Of a DNA stretch of 64,000 nt, positions 55,346-63,997 are shown piece after piece. The notes below the pieces were generated by a model. The model was not told the origin of the DNA. It saw only the letters and a list, made by a program, of their open reading frames with translations, and did not search any database. Position numbers and translations under genes: made by a program. Positions within the stretch are counted from its first letter, which is position 1, and every line of letters begins with the position of its first letter. This DNA comes from Clostridiales bacterium (GTDB taxonomy: Bacteria; Bacillota; Clostridia; Christensenellales; Borkfalkiaceae): positions 58,604 through 122,603 of the forward strand of contig SVHO01000001.1 in the NCBI GenBank assembly GCA_015055725.1, given 5' to 3'.

Positions 55346-56497
55346 CTATCTTTTATAGATAACGTTGCCGTCTCTAACGGTTAAGTGAACGTTAAACTCG
55401 CCGTCTAAAATGGTTAAGTTTGCGCGTTTTCCAACTTCAATCGAGCCAACGCTATCGAAAACGTTTAAGTTTTTAGCGGGGTTTGCGGTTGCAAAGTCTA
55501 CTGCGTCGGTAAAAGGAACGTCACAACGTAAAACTAAATTTTTAACGGCGTCGTTCATCTTTAAAATACTGCCCGCAAGTGCACCGTTTTTAAGGCGCGC
55601 TTCTCCGTTTTTAACGATAACTTCTTGTCCACCAAGTTCGCTAATTCCGTCGGCAAGGTGTTTTGCGCGCATACTGTCGGTTATCAAGGTAAATTTATCG
55701 TGCGGTTTATTTTTGATTAAAAGTTTTATCGCGGGAACTGAAAGGTGAATAAGGTCACAAATGGCTTCGCAGTTAAGCCCGTCAATAAGCATAGCGCTTC
55801 CAACCGTGCCGATTTCTCTGTGATGAAGTGGTTTTTGTGCGTTATATGTGTGTGTTATATTGCTTAAACCCCAAGCGTATGCTTTTTCAACGTCGTTAAA
55901 ACCTGCGTCGGTGTGCCCGGCACTTGCAATAACGCCGTTAGATTTAAGGTGGTTAATAAGTTCTTTTGCGCCGTCAACTTCTGGCGCAAGGCTAACGATT
56001 TTTATTGAGTTTCCGCTTGCTAAATTATATTGGTCAAAAACCTTTACATTTGGGCTGTCAACGTATTCCAAGGGTTGAGCGCCCACGTGTTTAACCGAAA
56101 TAAACGGGCCTTCAAGGTGAACGCCAATAATTTCAGCACCGTCAACTTTGTTTTGTGATTTATAATCTTTAACGGCTGTTAAAGCGCGCAAAATATTTTG
56201 TGGACTTTGCGTCATAGTGGTTGCTAAAAAGGAAGTTGTGCCTTCGCTAGCAAGCGCGTTTGCGATTGTTGAAAGGGCGGTTTCCGTGCCGTCCATAGCG
56301 TCGCAACCGCCTGCACCGTGCACGTGTTGGTCAATAAACCCTGGCACGATAACTTGTCCTTCTTTATAGGGAAGCGGGTCAGTAATTAGACTTTGGTCGT
56401 TCCCTATGTAGGCGATTTTGCCATTTTCTATACCGATTGACGCGGTGATTATACCTTTGCCGTAAACGTAAACTTTAGCGTTAATAAACCCTTGCAT
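55346..56497 (-). CDS. nagA: N-acetylglucosamine-6-phosphate deacetylase
   Basis: 383 residues, amidohydrolase fold. Metal and substrate motifs: DQHVHGAGGCDAMDG near residue 58, GVHLEGPFIS near 125, SAGHTDAGF near 190, HTYNAQKPLHHRE near 212 and the catalytic Asp in ITDSMRAK. It produces GlcN-6-P from recycled or imported GlcNAc. No nagB or PTS gene is adjacent. RBS AAGGGG; a TATAAT -10 box lies about 35 bases before the ATG. Confidence 0.95.
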   Translation of the reverse strand: MQGFINAKVYVYGKGIITASIGIENGKIAYIGNDQSLITDPLPYKEGQVIVPGFIDQHVHGAGGCDAMDGTETALSTIANALASEGTTSFLATTMTQSPQNILRALTAVKDYKSQNKVDGAEIIGVHLEGPFISVKHVGAQPLEYVDSPNVKVFDQYNLASGNSIKIVSLAPEVDGAKELINHLKSNGVIASAGHTDAGFNDVEKAYAWGLSNITHTYNAQKPLHHREIGTVGSAMLIDGLNCEAICDLIHLSVPAIKLLIKNKPHDKFTLITDSMRAKHLADGISELGGQEVIVKNGEARLKNGALAGSILKMNDAVKNLVLRCDVPFTDAVDFATANPAKNLNVFDSVGSIEVGKRANLTILDGEFNVHLTVRDGNVIYKR

Positions 56498-56590
56498 ATT
56501 AAAAAACCCCTTGTTTTGATAATTACATTATATAACAAATAAAGAAAAAAAGCTTTATTAAATATTAAACAATGTTTGCACAAAAGGCTT

Positions 56591-56968
56591 TTATAAAACG
56601 TTTTCTAAAGACGGCTTAAAAGTTTTAGGGATTTGTTCTGCAAGTTCGATTAAAACTTCTATTTTAGATATGGCGTCGCTCCACTCTTCATCTCTAACGA
56701 GCGTTGCTGATTCAGCCAGCCATAAATCAACTTCTTTAATTTCGTTGTGGGGGATAAAGGCGTGCAAATATCTCTTTTTTTCAAGCCAATTTTTTTGAAC
56801 GGCGTAAACGTCGTCCATAACGGCGGTTTGGTCGTCAACTTTTTCATATAGAACACATAAAACGTCGTGAAACTCGTCAAACTGTTTATTTATAAAATAA
56901 CTTTCGAACAGCGCGCCCGCAATAAATATCGCAACAACGCATATCATTGAAATTATGCTTCTTACCAT
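56591..56968 (-). CDS. DUF4363 family protein
   Basis: 125 residues, one N-terminal membrane span (MICVVAIFIAGALFESYFI) and a helical extracellular domain. It is the usual companion of DUF421 proteins in clostridia, here overlapping the DUF421 gene by 7 bases, with its own GAGGAG RBS. The function of the pair is unknown; in spore formers such pairs have been linked to the forespore or spore envelope, which is only a hint here. Confidence 0.75.
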   Translation of the reverse strand: MVRSIISMICVVAIFIAGALFESYFINKQFDEFHDVLCVLYEKVDDQTAVMDDVYAVQKNWLEKKRYLHAFIPHNEIKEVDLWLAESATLVRDEEWSDAISKIEVLIELAEQIPKTFKPSLENVL

Positions 56969-57648
56969 TTTAATTTCTCCTCAAATTTAAGCGTGCAAAT
57001 TTTATATTTTTTCTTTTTTACTTTTAGATAAACTCTGCCACTTCCGTCAATCGTCATGATTTCAGTCGATTTTAAGTTGGCGTCGTTTTTATTCAAAAAA
57101 TCAACTAAGTCCGATTTTGTTTTGCCTATAAGTTCAAGGTTTTTTGCATTGATTTTGCCGTTATTTATAAGCAAAATGCTAATTGAATTAGTGTCATCAG
57201 AGCGATTTGGGTTTTCTAAGGGCGAAAGTTTTCCGTTTGATTCAAATATAGCGTAAGAAAGGTCGTCAAGAGAAAAATAACCGCCTGCGCGCATTGATTC
57301 AATAAGGTCGTCAACACCCAAATTGTTGCGCTTAAGTTCAAGCATATCAACGCCGTTGGTGTTAATAACGATGCTCGGCTTTCCTGAAATAATGCGCTTA
57401 ATAAGGCTACTACTTTGTTCTAAAATCGAAAACAGCTGATGCAGTAAAAATAGCGCGAATATTGCTGAAATGCCGTAAATCAGCGGGATAGAAACGTCAG
57501 TCATAGGAATACAGGCAAGGTCTGCAATAATCAGGGTTATAACGAATTCAAAAGGTTGCATTTCGCCTATTTGCCGTTTGCCCATTAGACGCATTATTAT
57601 AATTAAAGTAATAAATACTATAAAAGTTCTAATAAACGTGACAATCAT
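56962..57648 (-). CDS. DUF421 (YetF-type) membrane protein
   Basis: About 228 residues from the ATG at 57648. Three membrane spans, then the cytoplasmic YetF domain with MGKRQIGEMQPFEFVITLIIADL, and VDDLIESMRAGGYFSLDDLSYAIFESNGKLS characteristic of DUF421. A C-terminal domain similar to DUF3290 follows. A longer reading frame begins at 57780 but would run across the THF riboswitch on the other strand. The 57648 start has no clear RBS. Transcribed divergently from folT. Confidence 0.8.
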   Translation of the reverse strand: MIVTFIRTFIVFITLIIIMRLMGKRQIGEMQPFEFVITLIIADLACIPMTDVSIPLIYGISAIFALFLLHQLFSILEQSSSLIKRIISGKPSIVINTNGVDMLELKRNNLGVDDLIESMRAGGYFSLDDLSYAIFESNGKLSPLENPNRSDDTNSISILLINNGKINAKNLELIGKTKSDLVDFLNKNDANLKSTEIMTIDGSGRVYLKVKKKKYKICTLKFEEKLKW

Positions 57649-57694
57649 AAGTAGATATAGTATTTGAAAAAGCGTGTTTTTTATGTGTAAATCG

Positions 57695-57723
57695 TTGACA
57701 ATTATTTTGCTAAATGTTAATAT
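57695..57723 (+). promoter_or_regulatory. Promoter of the THF riboswitch-folT transcript
   Basis: TTGACA (57695-57700), 17-base spacer, TAATAT (57718-57723), with the aptamer at +1. Confidence 0.85.
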
Positions 57724-57729
57724 AAAAAC

Positions 57730-57821
57730 ATAGAGTAGTAAAGATGCGTAAAGTGTTGCAAAATGGGATGTCGTTTGCAAACGAAAGGCAAAAGCCTGCG
57801 GTATCTTTACGCGTCCGCTAT
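57730..57821 (+). ncRNA. Tetrahydrofolate (THF-I) riboswitch
   Basis: The order of conserved blocks matches the folT-class aptamer: GAGTAG near the 5' end, GCGTAAAGTGTTG, then AATGGGATGTCG, a small hairpin GGC-AAAA-GCC, CTGCGGTATC and the 3' GCGTCCGCT. P1 is ATAG paired with CTAT (57730-57733 and 57818-57821). It binds reduced folates and shuts off the gene downstream, which encodes a folate-type ECF substrate-binding component. Confidence 0.93.
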
Positions 57822-57868
57822 TATTAAAAGCATAGGCAATATTTTGTCTTATGCCATAATTTTATCGG

Positions 57869-57900
57869 TCTCTCTAAAAAATTTTTTGGGAGATTTTTTT
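57869..57900 (+). promoter_or_regulatory. Expression-platform hairpin sequestering the folT RBS
   Basis: TCTCTC (57869-57874) pairs with GGGAGA (57888-57893), extended by A/T pairing, followed by seven T's that reach the ATG at 57901. The GGGAG is the Shine-Dalgarno sequence. The hairpin can both stop RNA polymerase and hide the RBS. Confidence 0.8.
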
Positions 57901-58482
57901 ATGCAAAAGATTAAGAGAGTTTTACTTTCAGACGTGCTTATGGACTGCACTAAAACACAAAAAATCGCGTATATCGCGGTTATGACTGCGCTATGCGTGG
58001 TGTGTAATATGTTTTTTGAGTTTAAGTTTGCAGACACGCAATTTTCGTTAACCATCTTCTTTTCGGCGTTAACGGGAATTATTATAGGGCCTATATACGG
58101 TGCGATTGCCTGCTTTATGGGTGACTTAGTTGGGTTTTTATATAATTCGGGTGGTTTCGCTTATATGCCGTGGATAGGGCTGAGCATGGCAAGTGTTGCT
58201 TTGGTTGCAGGGCTTGTGATGAACTGCTTTGAGTTTAAGTTTAAACTTGCAACTTACCTTAAACTATTTTTTGTGTGTGTTTTAACCTTCTTAATCGGAA
58301 CGGTTGCAATAAACACAACGGCGTTTTGGGTGGCGTTTGACGGGCAAAGCAGTCCTTATTTTGCATACTTATTCGCAAGGCTTTTCATTAAGGGGCAAAT
58401 TTGGAACAGTTTGTTTAATTACGTTTTGCTTTTTATCGCTTATCCCGTGATAACCAAAATAAGAGAAATTATTAAAAAATAA
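57901..58482 (+). CDS. folT: ECF transporter substrate-binding subunit, FolT-like
   Basis: 193 residues and about six membrane spans. FFSALTGIIIGPIYGAIACFMGDLVG near residue 60 is the ECF S-component signature. The THF riboswitch upstream identifies it as a folate importer, which needs the shared EcfAA'T energising module, not found in the window. I start at 57901 because the Shine-Dalgarno sequence GGGAG is 8 bases upstream; an open frame runs further upstream through the riboswitch but has no RBS. Terminated by an A/T-rich hairpin around 58586-58640. Confidence 0.92.
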   Translation: MQKIKRVLLSDVLMDCTKTQKIAYIAVMTALCVVCNMFFEFKFADTQFSLTIFFSALTGIIIGPIYGAIACFMGDLVGFLYNSGGFAYMPWIGLSMASVALVAGLVMNCFEFKFKLATYLKLFFVCVLTFLIGTVAINTTAFWVAFDGQSSPYFAYLFARLFIKGQIWNSLFNYVLLFIAYPVITKIREIIKK

Positions 58483-58585
58483 TGATTGTGCTTTTATATT
58501 ATATCGCTATAATATAAATTTGGAAGAGATAAATAAAAGACTGCTAAATTTTCTTATTTTTAAAAATTGAACACAAATTTAAAAC

Positions 58586-58640
58586 ACGCGCGCTATATCT
58601 TTTACTTTAAAAAAAGGATTGTAGCGTGCTTTTTTTGTGT
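58586..58640 (+). terminator. Terminator after folT
   Basis: GCGCGCTA pairs with TAGCGTGC (one G-U) around a long A/T loop, enclosed by AACACAAA/TTTGTGTT, with seven T's in the tail. Confidence 0.6.
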
Positions 58641-58752
58641 TAAAAATGGAATTTTCTGTTTTATTTAAACAATTTTAATATTTTTTTAATATTTATGTGT
58701 TATTATAGTTATACGTTATAACTTAAACGTAGATAAATATAGGGGGCTTTTT

Positions 58753-59283
58753 ATGGAACAAGGTTTTGATTATCATAATTATGACAAACTTGAAATTGCA
58801 GTTAAAACTGATAAAGAAAAAGAGTTAATCAAAGATTACTCTATTTTCGGATATAAAGTTATAGAAAGATATCCCGATAAAATTTATTCTAATATTGCGC
58901 ACGTCATTTTTAGCCGTCCGCACAAAATAGAAAATAAAGACGATTTGCAACATCTTCAAATTTATTATGAAAATTACGTGAATAACCTAAGCGAATTAAA
59001 CAAAAACAAACACTCAAAATCTGCGTTATTTACCTTTTCGGCACTCGTTTGCGTGCTTATCTTTATTGCTATTGGCGTGACCCTTATGCTCACCAAAGGG
59101 TTGATAGGGATAGTTTTGGGCATCATAGTTTGTTTTATAAGCATTTTCGTAGCAGGAAAGTCTTTTTTAAGAAGTAAAAAAATTAGAAAAGAAGAAAAGA
59201 AAATTTATCAAGCAAAATTTGATGAAATTACTACTAGTATTAAGTCCGTGCTTGATATTGCAAAACAATTAAGGGGGGGCTGA
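58753..59283 (+). CDS. Hypothetical membrane protein upstream of cls
   Basis: 176 residues. A soluble N-terminal half is followed by two hydrophobic spans (FTFSALVCVLIFIAIGVTL and a following one) and a C-terminal charged helix. I recognise no family. It starts with a G-rich RBS (AGGGGG) 9 bases upstream. It is followed 2 bases later by the cardiolipin synthase gene, so the two are probably co-transcribed. Confidence 0.6.
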   Translation: MEQGFDYHNYDKLEIAVKTDKEKELIKDYSIFGYKVIERYPDKIYSNIAHVIFSRPHKIENKDDLQHLQIYYENYVNNLSELNKNKHSKSALFTFSALVCVLIFIAIGVTLMLTKGLIGIVLGIIVCFISIFVAGKSFLRSKKIRKEEKKIYQAKFDEITTSIKSVLDIAKQLRGG

Positions 59284-59285
59284 TA

Positions 59286-60878
59286 ATGATTAACAATAAG
59301 AAACTGCGGTTCCGCCCCAAAAACTATCTTAAAAAGCGGTCAAAAGATTCAAGAGTGGTTAGGATTAAAACCGAAACGAACAAGGCGGGCGCATTTAAGA
59401 AAATAACCATCGCGTTCTTGATTTTTATACAAATTATCGCGCTTATTGCTTTATACACTTATTTTACAACGCTATCCGTTTGGATATTGCTAATTAACTT
59501 TATTTTAAGTTGTTTTACTTGTATTTATATTATCTCATCTAAGCGCAACGGATTGTCCAAAGCCGTTTGGATAATGTTCGTTTTAGCCTTCTTTGCCTTT
59601 GGTAATCTTATTTATTGGTTGTCTGATGAAAGATATTTCTTTGGTAAAATCAAAAAGCGTTATAAAGCCGTTTACGACCAAGCAAAGAATTATAACGGAA
59701 ATACTGAAAACTTAGATGGCGCTTCACTCTCCGTTCAAGGGGACTGCAATTTTTTATATTCATCTGGGAAATTTAACGCTTATCGTGATAGTAATATTGA
59801 ATACTTTTCGTCGGGCACGCTTTTATTCGACGACGTTTTGGAACGCATAAAAAAGGCTAAAAAATTTATTTTTATAGAGTTTTTTATCGTGTCTGACGGC
59901 GTGCTCTTTAACAGGTTTTTTGACGTTTTATCTAAAAAAGTTAGTGAAGGCGTTGACGTAAGGCTTATTTACGACGATATGGGTAGCAAAGGCACGCTTT
60001 CGCACGCATCAAAAATTAAACTTAAAAAAGCGGGAATTAAAATAAAAGCGTTCAATAAATTTTTGCCATTTTTTATCGTTAGCATGAACTATCGTGACCA
60101 TAGAAAAATTATTTGCGTTGACGGGGATACCGCTTATACGGGCGGTAGCAATCTTGCCGACGAATATATAAACGAAAAACGCATGCACGGTTATTGGAAA
60201 GATACGGGCGTTAAAATTGAAGGAAAGGCTGTTGACGGCTTTACTTTAATGTTCCTTAAACAGTGGGAAGTTATAGACGGCAAGCGTGAAGATTATTCGC
60301 CTTTTATCAATTTATATAAAAAAGTGCAAGGGAAGTCTGTCGTCGTTCCCTATGCTGACGGGCTTGATTATGAACACGATATCGGTAGGGGCGTTTACGA
60401 AAAAATAATAGCAGGCGCAAATAAGTTCGTTTTTATTATGACGCCTTATTTTATAATAGACGACGGCATGACTGATTTAATTGTAAATAAAGCACTCTCC
60501 GGCGTAGACGTTAGGTTGGTTTTACCTGACGTGCCCGATAAAACTTACGTTTACAGCGTTTCAAGAAATAACGCTGAAAAGTTGATTGATTACGGCGTTA
60601 AAGTTTACACCGTGACAAACGCTTTCGTTCACTCTAAGGTTGTTATGTCTGAAAATTGCGTATCAGTCGGCTCTGTTAATATGGATTTAAGAAGTTTTTA
60701 TCAACAGTTTGAGTGCGCGGTTTATACTGATGATGAAAAATTTATGGGTCAAGTGCTTGAAGATTTTGAGCGCACGTTTAAAAGTAGTGTTTTGCTTAAC
60801 GACGAAACGAAGCATACTAAAAGTTTATTTAGGCGTGCATGGGCAGGGCTTATGCGTTTGCTTGCGCCATTGATGTAG
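59286..60878 (+). CDS. cls: Cardiolipin synthase
   Basis: 530 residues. It has two N-terminal membrane spans and two HKD (phospholipase D) motifs, HRKIICVDGDTAYTGGSNLADEY near residue 271 and HSKVVMSENCVSVGSVNMDLRSF near 450. The enzyme condenses phosphatidylglycerol molecules into cardiolipin at the membrane. Length fits clostridial ClsA. The upstream gene's end overlaps its RBS. Confidence 0.93.
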   Translation: MINNKKLRFRPKNYLKKRSKDSRVVRIKTETNKAGAFKKITIAFLIFIQIIALIALYTYFTTLSVWILLINFILSCFTCIYIISSKRNGLSKAVWIMFVLAFFAFGNLIYWLSDERYFFGKIKKRYKAVYDQAKNYNGNTENLDGASLSVQGDCNFLYSSGKFNAYRDSNIEYFSSGTLLFDDVLERIKKAKKFIFIEFFIVSDGVLFNRFFDVLSKKVSEGVDVRLIYDDMGSKGTLSHASKIKLKKAGIKIKAFNKFLPFFIVSMNYRDHRKIICVDGDTAYTGGSNLADEYINEKRMHGYWKDTGVKIEGKAVDGFTLMFLKQWEVIDGKREDYSPFINLYKKVQGKSVVVPYADGLDYEHDIGRGVYEKIIAGANKFVFIMTPYFIIDDGMTDLIVNKALSGVDVRLVLPDVPDKTYVYSVSRNNAEKLIDYGVKVYTVTNAFVHSKVVMSENCVSVGSVNMDLRSFYQQFECAVYTDDEKFMGQVLEDFERTFKSSVLLNDETKHTKSLFRRAWAGLMRLLAPLM

Positions 60879-60898
60879 AGACGGGAAAAGGACGTTTT

Positions 60899-60932
60899 GC
60901 CTGAAAAGAAGTTTTCTTTTCAGGCTTTTTTT
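60899..60932. terminator. Terminator between cls and the SpoVB-like gene
   Basis: GCCTGAAAAGAA pairs with TTCTTTTCAGGC around a 3-base loop, then seven T's. The SpoVB-like gene ends inside it on the other strand. Confidence 0.9.
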
Positions 60933-62422
60933 CTTTTAAGTTTGTTTTTGATTAAATCAACGTCTATCAGCCCAAACCCAAAAAACAATAGTAATAAGAA
61001 AGAAAGCATTAAGATTGAGCAAATGACGGCAGTTAAAAATATTCCCGTGTGGCTAAGTAAAAGCGTTTTAATTAAAAAACCGAAAAGTGCGGTAGGGAAT
61101 ATTAGTATTACGGAAAGAAAAAGGAATTTTTTATAACTTGGCGGATATTTACAATGTTTTTTTAATAATCTTAAATTTAATATCGTTGCTAAACCGTAAA
61201 TAAAAACGTAGCCCACTATTAGTGCGTAAATACCCAAATATTTTGGTAAAAAATATACGGATAAAAGCATAAAAAAGCCACTAATAATAAAATATATCAA
61301 AGTTTTGTTTTCCATGCCCATAGAGTTTAACATGCTTGTAGTGATGGTTGATAAACTCATAAATAACATCAAAAACGAACTGAGTGTTAGATAGTCACCA
61401 CACGCGTGTCCGCCGAAAATTATTATTCCTATTTCACTTCCACACACCCAAAAAACAGGTACGAAAAGGCTCGTTAAAAATATGGTGAACTTTAACGCTC
61501 TCTCTATATCGCTTTTAAGTGAACGATAATTTTTCTTATAATAGTTTTCGCTTATTTCTGGAACAAGCACTAAAATAAATGAATTTATCAAGGAAGTGGG
61601 GGTGTAAAGCAAGGGCATTGCTTGACCTAGTGCTGCCCCAAAACTTGCCATTGCTTGTGCCTTAGTATAGCCAGCGGTGACCAAACGCATAGGCAAAATT
61701 ATAGATACTAACGAACTTGAAAAGGAATGCGCCGTGCGCATTGCGGTTATTGGCACGGATGAATATAATATAGGCTTAATTTCGGATAAGGGGTTAACGA
61801 GTTTGTTTTTCTTTATAAAAAATATAGCGGATGCTAGCGTGAAAGAAAACACGTAAGAAATTAAAACTGCAACCCCTGCACTAAACGCGCCTTGGTATAC
61901 ACCGCTTGCGTGCGTTATCAAAACTATTCCGCATATAATCATGCAGAGTTCTTCTAACAGTTCAATTATGCTATATGGCAAAAAGTCTTTATTGCCCCAA
62001 AAAACCCCGCGTAAAACTGAATAAACGGAAGTAAAGATTAGTCCGGGGATAATAATTTTAAAGATAGGTATGCATCTTAAATCTGCAAACAAAAACCCAA
62101 AGTGTTGCGCAAAAAAATAAAAAATCACTGCGATTGGTAGGGCGAATAACAAGGTCACCGATATGCCTGCCGTTATTACGCGCGCAACACGGTCGGGTCG
62201 GTTTTCAGCCTTATATTTAGTCATAAGTCTTGAAACGGTCACGGGGGTGCCAGAGCAACTTACCGTGTAAAGCAACCCGAAAACCGAAAGCGCAACTTGA
62301 TAAAGCCCTATCCCTTCAGAGCCTATCGTGCGTGATAAATAAATGCGATATAAAAACCCTAAGAACTTTTCACTCGTAGAAAACACGGTCACTATCGCAA
62401 CCGTTTTGAAAAATTTTCTCAA
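60920..62422 (-). CDS. spoVB: Polysaccharide/lipid flippase, SpoVB-like (MOP superfamily)
   Basis: 500 residues, 14 predicted membrane spans. The SpoVB/MurJ-type start has IVTVFSTSEKFLGFLYRIYLSRTIGSEGIGLYQVALSVF and CSGTPVTVSRLMTKY. SpoVB acts in spore cortex synthesis, presumably as a lipid-linked precursor flippase. The start codon is TTG at 62422, with AAGGAG 8 bases before it. A vegetative MOP flippase is the alternative. Monocistronic. Confidence 0.85.
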   Translation of the reverse strand: MRKFFKTVAIVTVFSTSEKFLGFLYRIYLSRTIGSEGIGLYQVALSVFGLLYTVSCSGTPVTVSRLMTKYKAENRPDRVARVITAGISVTLLFALPIAVIFYFFAQHFGFLFADLRCIPIFKIIIPGLIFTSVYSVLRGVFWGNKDFLPYSIIELLEELCMIICGIVLITHASGVYQGAFSAGVAVLISYVFSFTLASAIFFIKKNKLVNPLSEIKPILYSSVPITAMRTAHSFSSSLVSIILPMRLVTAGYTKAQAMASFGAALGQAMPLLYTPTSLINSFILVLVPEISENYYKKNYRSLKSDIERALKFTIFLTSLFVPVFWVCGSEIGIIIFGGHACGDYLTLSSFLMLFMSLSTITTSMLNSMGMENKTLIYFIISGFFMLLSVYFLPKYLGIYALIVGYVFIYGLATILNLRLLKKHCKYPPSYKKFLFLSVILIFPTALFGFLIKTLLLSHTGIFLTAVICSILMLSFLLLLFFGFGLIDVDLIKNKLKRKKA

Positions 62423-62485
62423 TAATGCAACTCCTTATAAAAGCACGGTTGTTCTTAAAGTATTCTATTCGTAGAAAGATGCAAA

Positions 62486-62491
62486 TATAAT
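62486..62491 (+). promoter_or_regulatory. -10 box six bases before the LysM gene ATG (leaderless start)
   Basis: TATAAT (62486-62491) is followed after six bases by the ATG at 62498. There is no Shine-Dalgarno sequence. A -35 is uncertain; GTATT (about 16 bases before GCAAATAT) hints at a sporulation sigma factor, but weakly. Confidence 0.45.
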
Positions 62492-62497
62492 ATTGGT

Positions 62498-62779
62498 ATG
62501 GAAAACTTTTTTTATAGGGTTGAAAATGGGGATACCGTTTTTTCTATTTCAGATAGATTTTCCGTTCCCCCAACAACGATAATCAAAACCAACAATTTAA
62601 GAAGTGAAGTTTCTGAAGGCGACCTTTTATATATTCAAAAAATAAACGGCTGTTTATATCGCGTTAAACCTTTTGAAACGGCTTTTTCCGTTGCGCAAAA
62701 GTTTGGAACAACCGAGCAAAAAATTTTGCAAGATAACGGCGTGGAATATCTTTTTTACGGGCTTATTATAACCGTTTAA
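62498..62779 (+). CDS. Small protein with two LysM domains
   Basis: 93 residues. The first LysM is YRVENGDTVFSISDRFSVPPTTIIKTNNL and the second YRVKPFETAFSVAQKFGTTEQKILQDNG. LysM domains bind peptidoglycan glycans. There is no signal peptide, so the protein is either cytoplasmic/forespore or released by lysis; small LysM proteins are common in spore coats. The ATG is six bases after a TATAAT and has no RBS. The VanW-type gene follows 56 bases later. Confidence 0.82.
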   Translation: MENFFYRVENGDTVFSISDRFSVPPTTIIKTNNLRSEVSEGDLLYIQKINGCLYRVKPFETAFSVAQKFGTTEQKILQDNGVEYLFYGLIITV

Positions 62780-62835
62780 TGCAATAATAAAGTGTTGTGA
62801 ATTTATTTTATAAATAAACGCATACTTTTTTAGAG

Positions 62836-63732
62836 ATGGTTTTTAATTTAAAGTTGCGTAAAAAAATTTTTATAATTGCTTTTGCCTTCGTTTTGGTGCT
62901 TGCGTGTGCGTTTATGAAAAGTTATTCGGCATACGCTATGCCTTTTTATGACCTTAATCCACAAAAAATAGTTCTTAGAGCGCAGTTTTACACTTCCTAC
63001 ACAACGTCCACCGAAGAGCGAAAACATAATATCGCACTTGCATCAAAGGCGATTGACCGCACTTTAATAGAGCCTAACGCTGAATTTTCATTTAATAACG
63101 TCGTGGGGGAACGCACGATTAAGTGCGGATATAAAGTTTCTAAAATAATCGTTGGCGGAGAGTTCGTAGACGGGGTTGGCGGTGGCGTTTGCCAAGTTTC
63201 AACCACCCTTTATAACGCAGTTTTGCTTGCAGGACTTAAAATTATAGAGTTTCACCCACACAGTTTGCCCGTTAGCTACGTTGCACCGTCTTTCGACGCT
63301 ATGGTAAATTCTGGTTGGGCAGATCTAAAGTTTATTAACCAAACTCAAAACCCCGTTATTATTCGCGCTTATGCTGACGGCTCAACTTTGCGAGTTGAAA
63401 TTTACGGACAACCCTTAAAAGAAAAATACGTTAGAAAAAGCGTCGTCACAGAGCAAATACCTGCACCTGAAAGCGAAATAGTTTACGATGACGATTTATC
63501 TTTCCCTGAACTTTATTTAGGGGAAAGCAAAACGGTTAAATACGGCAAGGCGGGGTATAAAAGCGAAGGATACTTGATGACGCTTAAAAACGGAAAACTT
63601 ATAGAAGTTAAAAAAATTCGCGTAGATTCTTATTCTGCAACGCGTGGAAAAATCATTTTAGGTAAGGCTGAAAAACCTGCGGAAGACAACGAGCAAAGCC
63701 GTTTAGAAAATTTAGATATTCAACCAAGTTAA
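62836..63732 (+). CDS. VanW-family protein
   Basis: 298 residues with an N-terminal membrane anchor (IIAFAFVLVLACAFM). The VanW domain contains LIEPNAEFSFNNVVGERT, VGGEFVDGVGGGVCQVSTTLYNAVLLAGL and EFHPHSLPVSYV, the family's conserved blocks. VanW is an accessory protein of vancomycin-resistance clusters, but stand-alone ones are frequent in clostridia with no resistance role. No van ligase or HTH pair is present. The start has only a poor RBS. Confidence 0.9.
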   Translation: MVFNLKLRKKIFIIAFAFVLVLACAFMKSYSAYAMPFYDLNPQKIVLRAQFYTSYTTSTEERKHNIALASKAIDRTLIEPNAEFSFNNVVGERTIKCGYKVSKIIVGGEFVDGVGGGVCQVSTTLYNAVLLAGLKIIEFHPHSLPVSYVAPSFDAMVNSGWADLKFINQTQNPVIIRAYADGSTLRVEIYGQPLKEKYVRKSVVTEQIPAPESEIVYDDDLSFPELYLGESKTVKYGKAGYKSEGYLMTLKNGKLIEVKKIRVDSYSATRGKIILGKAEKPAEDNEQSRLENLDIQPS

Positions 63733-63781
63733 TAAAAATATAAAAGATATATTAAAAAATTTTCAAAACGTATAAAAAACT

Positions 63782-63810
63782 TTGACAAATTAGTTTTTTT
63801 GTGATAACAT
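63782..63810 (+). promoter_or_regulatory. tRNA-Ser promoter
   Basis: TTGACA (63782-63787), 17-base spacer, TAACAT (63805-63810). Confidence 0.8.
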
Positions 63811-63845
63811 AGTTTAGCAATTTACATAAAACTTAAAAAATATTC

Positions 63846-63937
63846 GGAGAAATACCCAAGAGGCCGAAGGGGCTCCCCTGCTAAGGGAGTAGTGTGTGAT
63901 AAGCGCAGCGAGGGTTCAAATCCCTCTTTCTCCGCCA
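63846..63937 (+). tRNA. tRNA-Ser(GCU)
   Basis: Acceptor GGAGAAA pairs with TTTCTCC, discriminator G and an encoded CCA. The anticodon stem CTCCC/GGGAG surrounds the loop CTGCTAA with anticodon GCT. A long variable arm (TGTGTGATAAGCGCA) marks class II tRNA-Ser, and GGTTCAAATCC is the T arm. It reads AGC/AGU codons. Confidence 0.97.
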
Positions 63938-63997
63938 AATAAGAACGCAGAATAGGATACAGTAATTTGTTCCAATTCTGCGTTCTTATTGCTTTTT
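63938..63997 (+). terminator. Terminator after tRNA-Ser
   Basis: AATAAGAACGCAGAAT pairs with ATTCTGCGTTCTTATT around an inner GGA/TCC pair, followed by GCTTTTT. The stem is unusually long (16 bp) for a tRNA terminator. Confidence 0.7.

Noticed and set aside
57763..57900. N-terminal extension of FolT
   Set aside because: The extension overlaps the THF aptamer and has no RBS; GGGAG and the ATG at 57901 are better.
62836..63732. VanW as evidence of glycopeptide resistance
   Set aside because: No vanA/B-type ligase, vanH, vanX or VanRS pair; stand-alone VanW proteins are common in clostridia.
63938..63990. Long inverted repeat after tRNA-Ser as an integration or transposon end
   Set aside because: It is a simple hairpin followed by T's with no flanking target duplication or integrase; termination is the economical reading.
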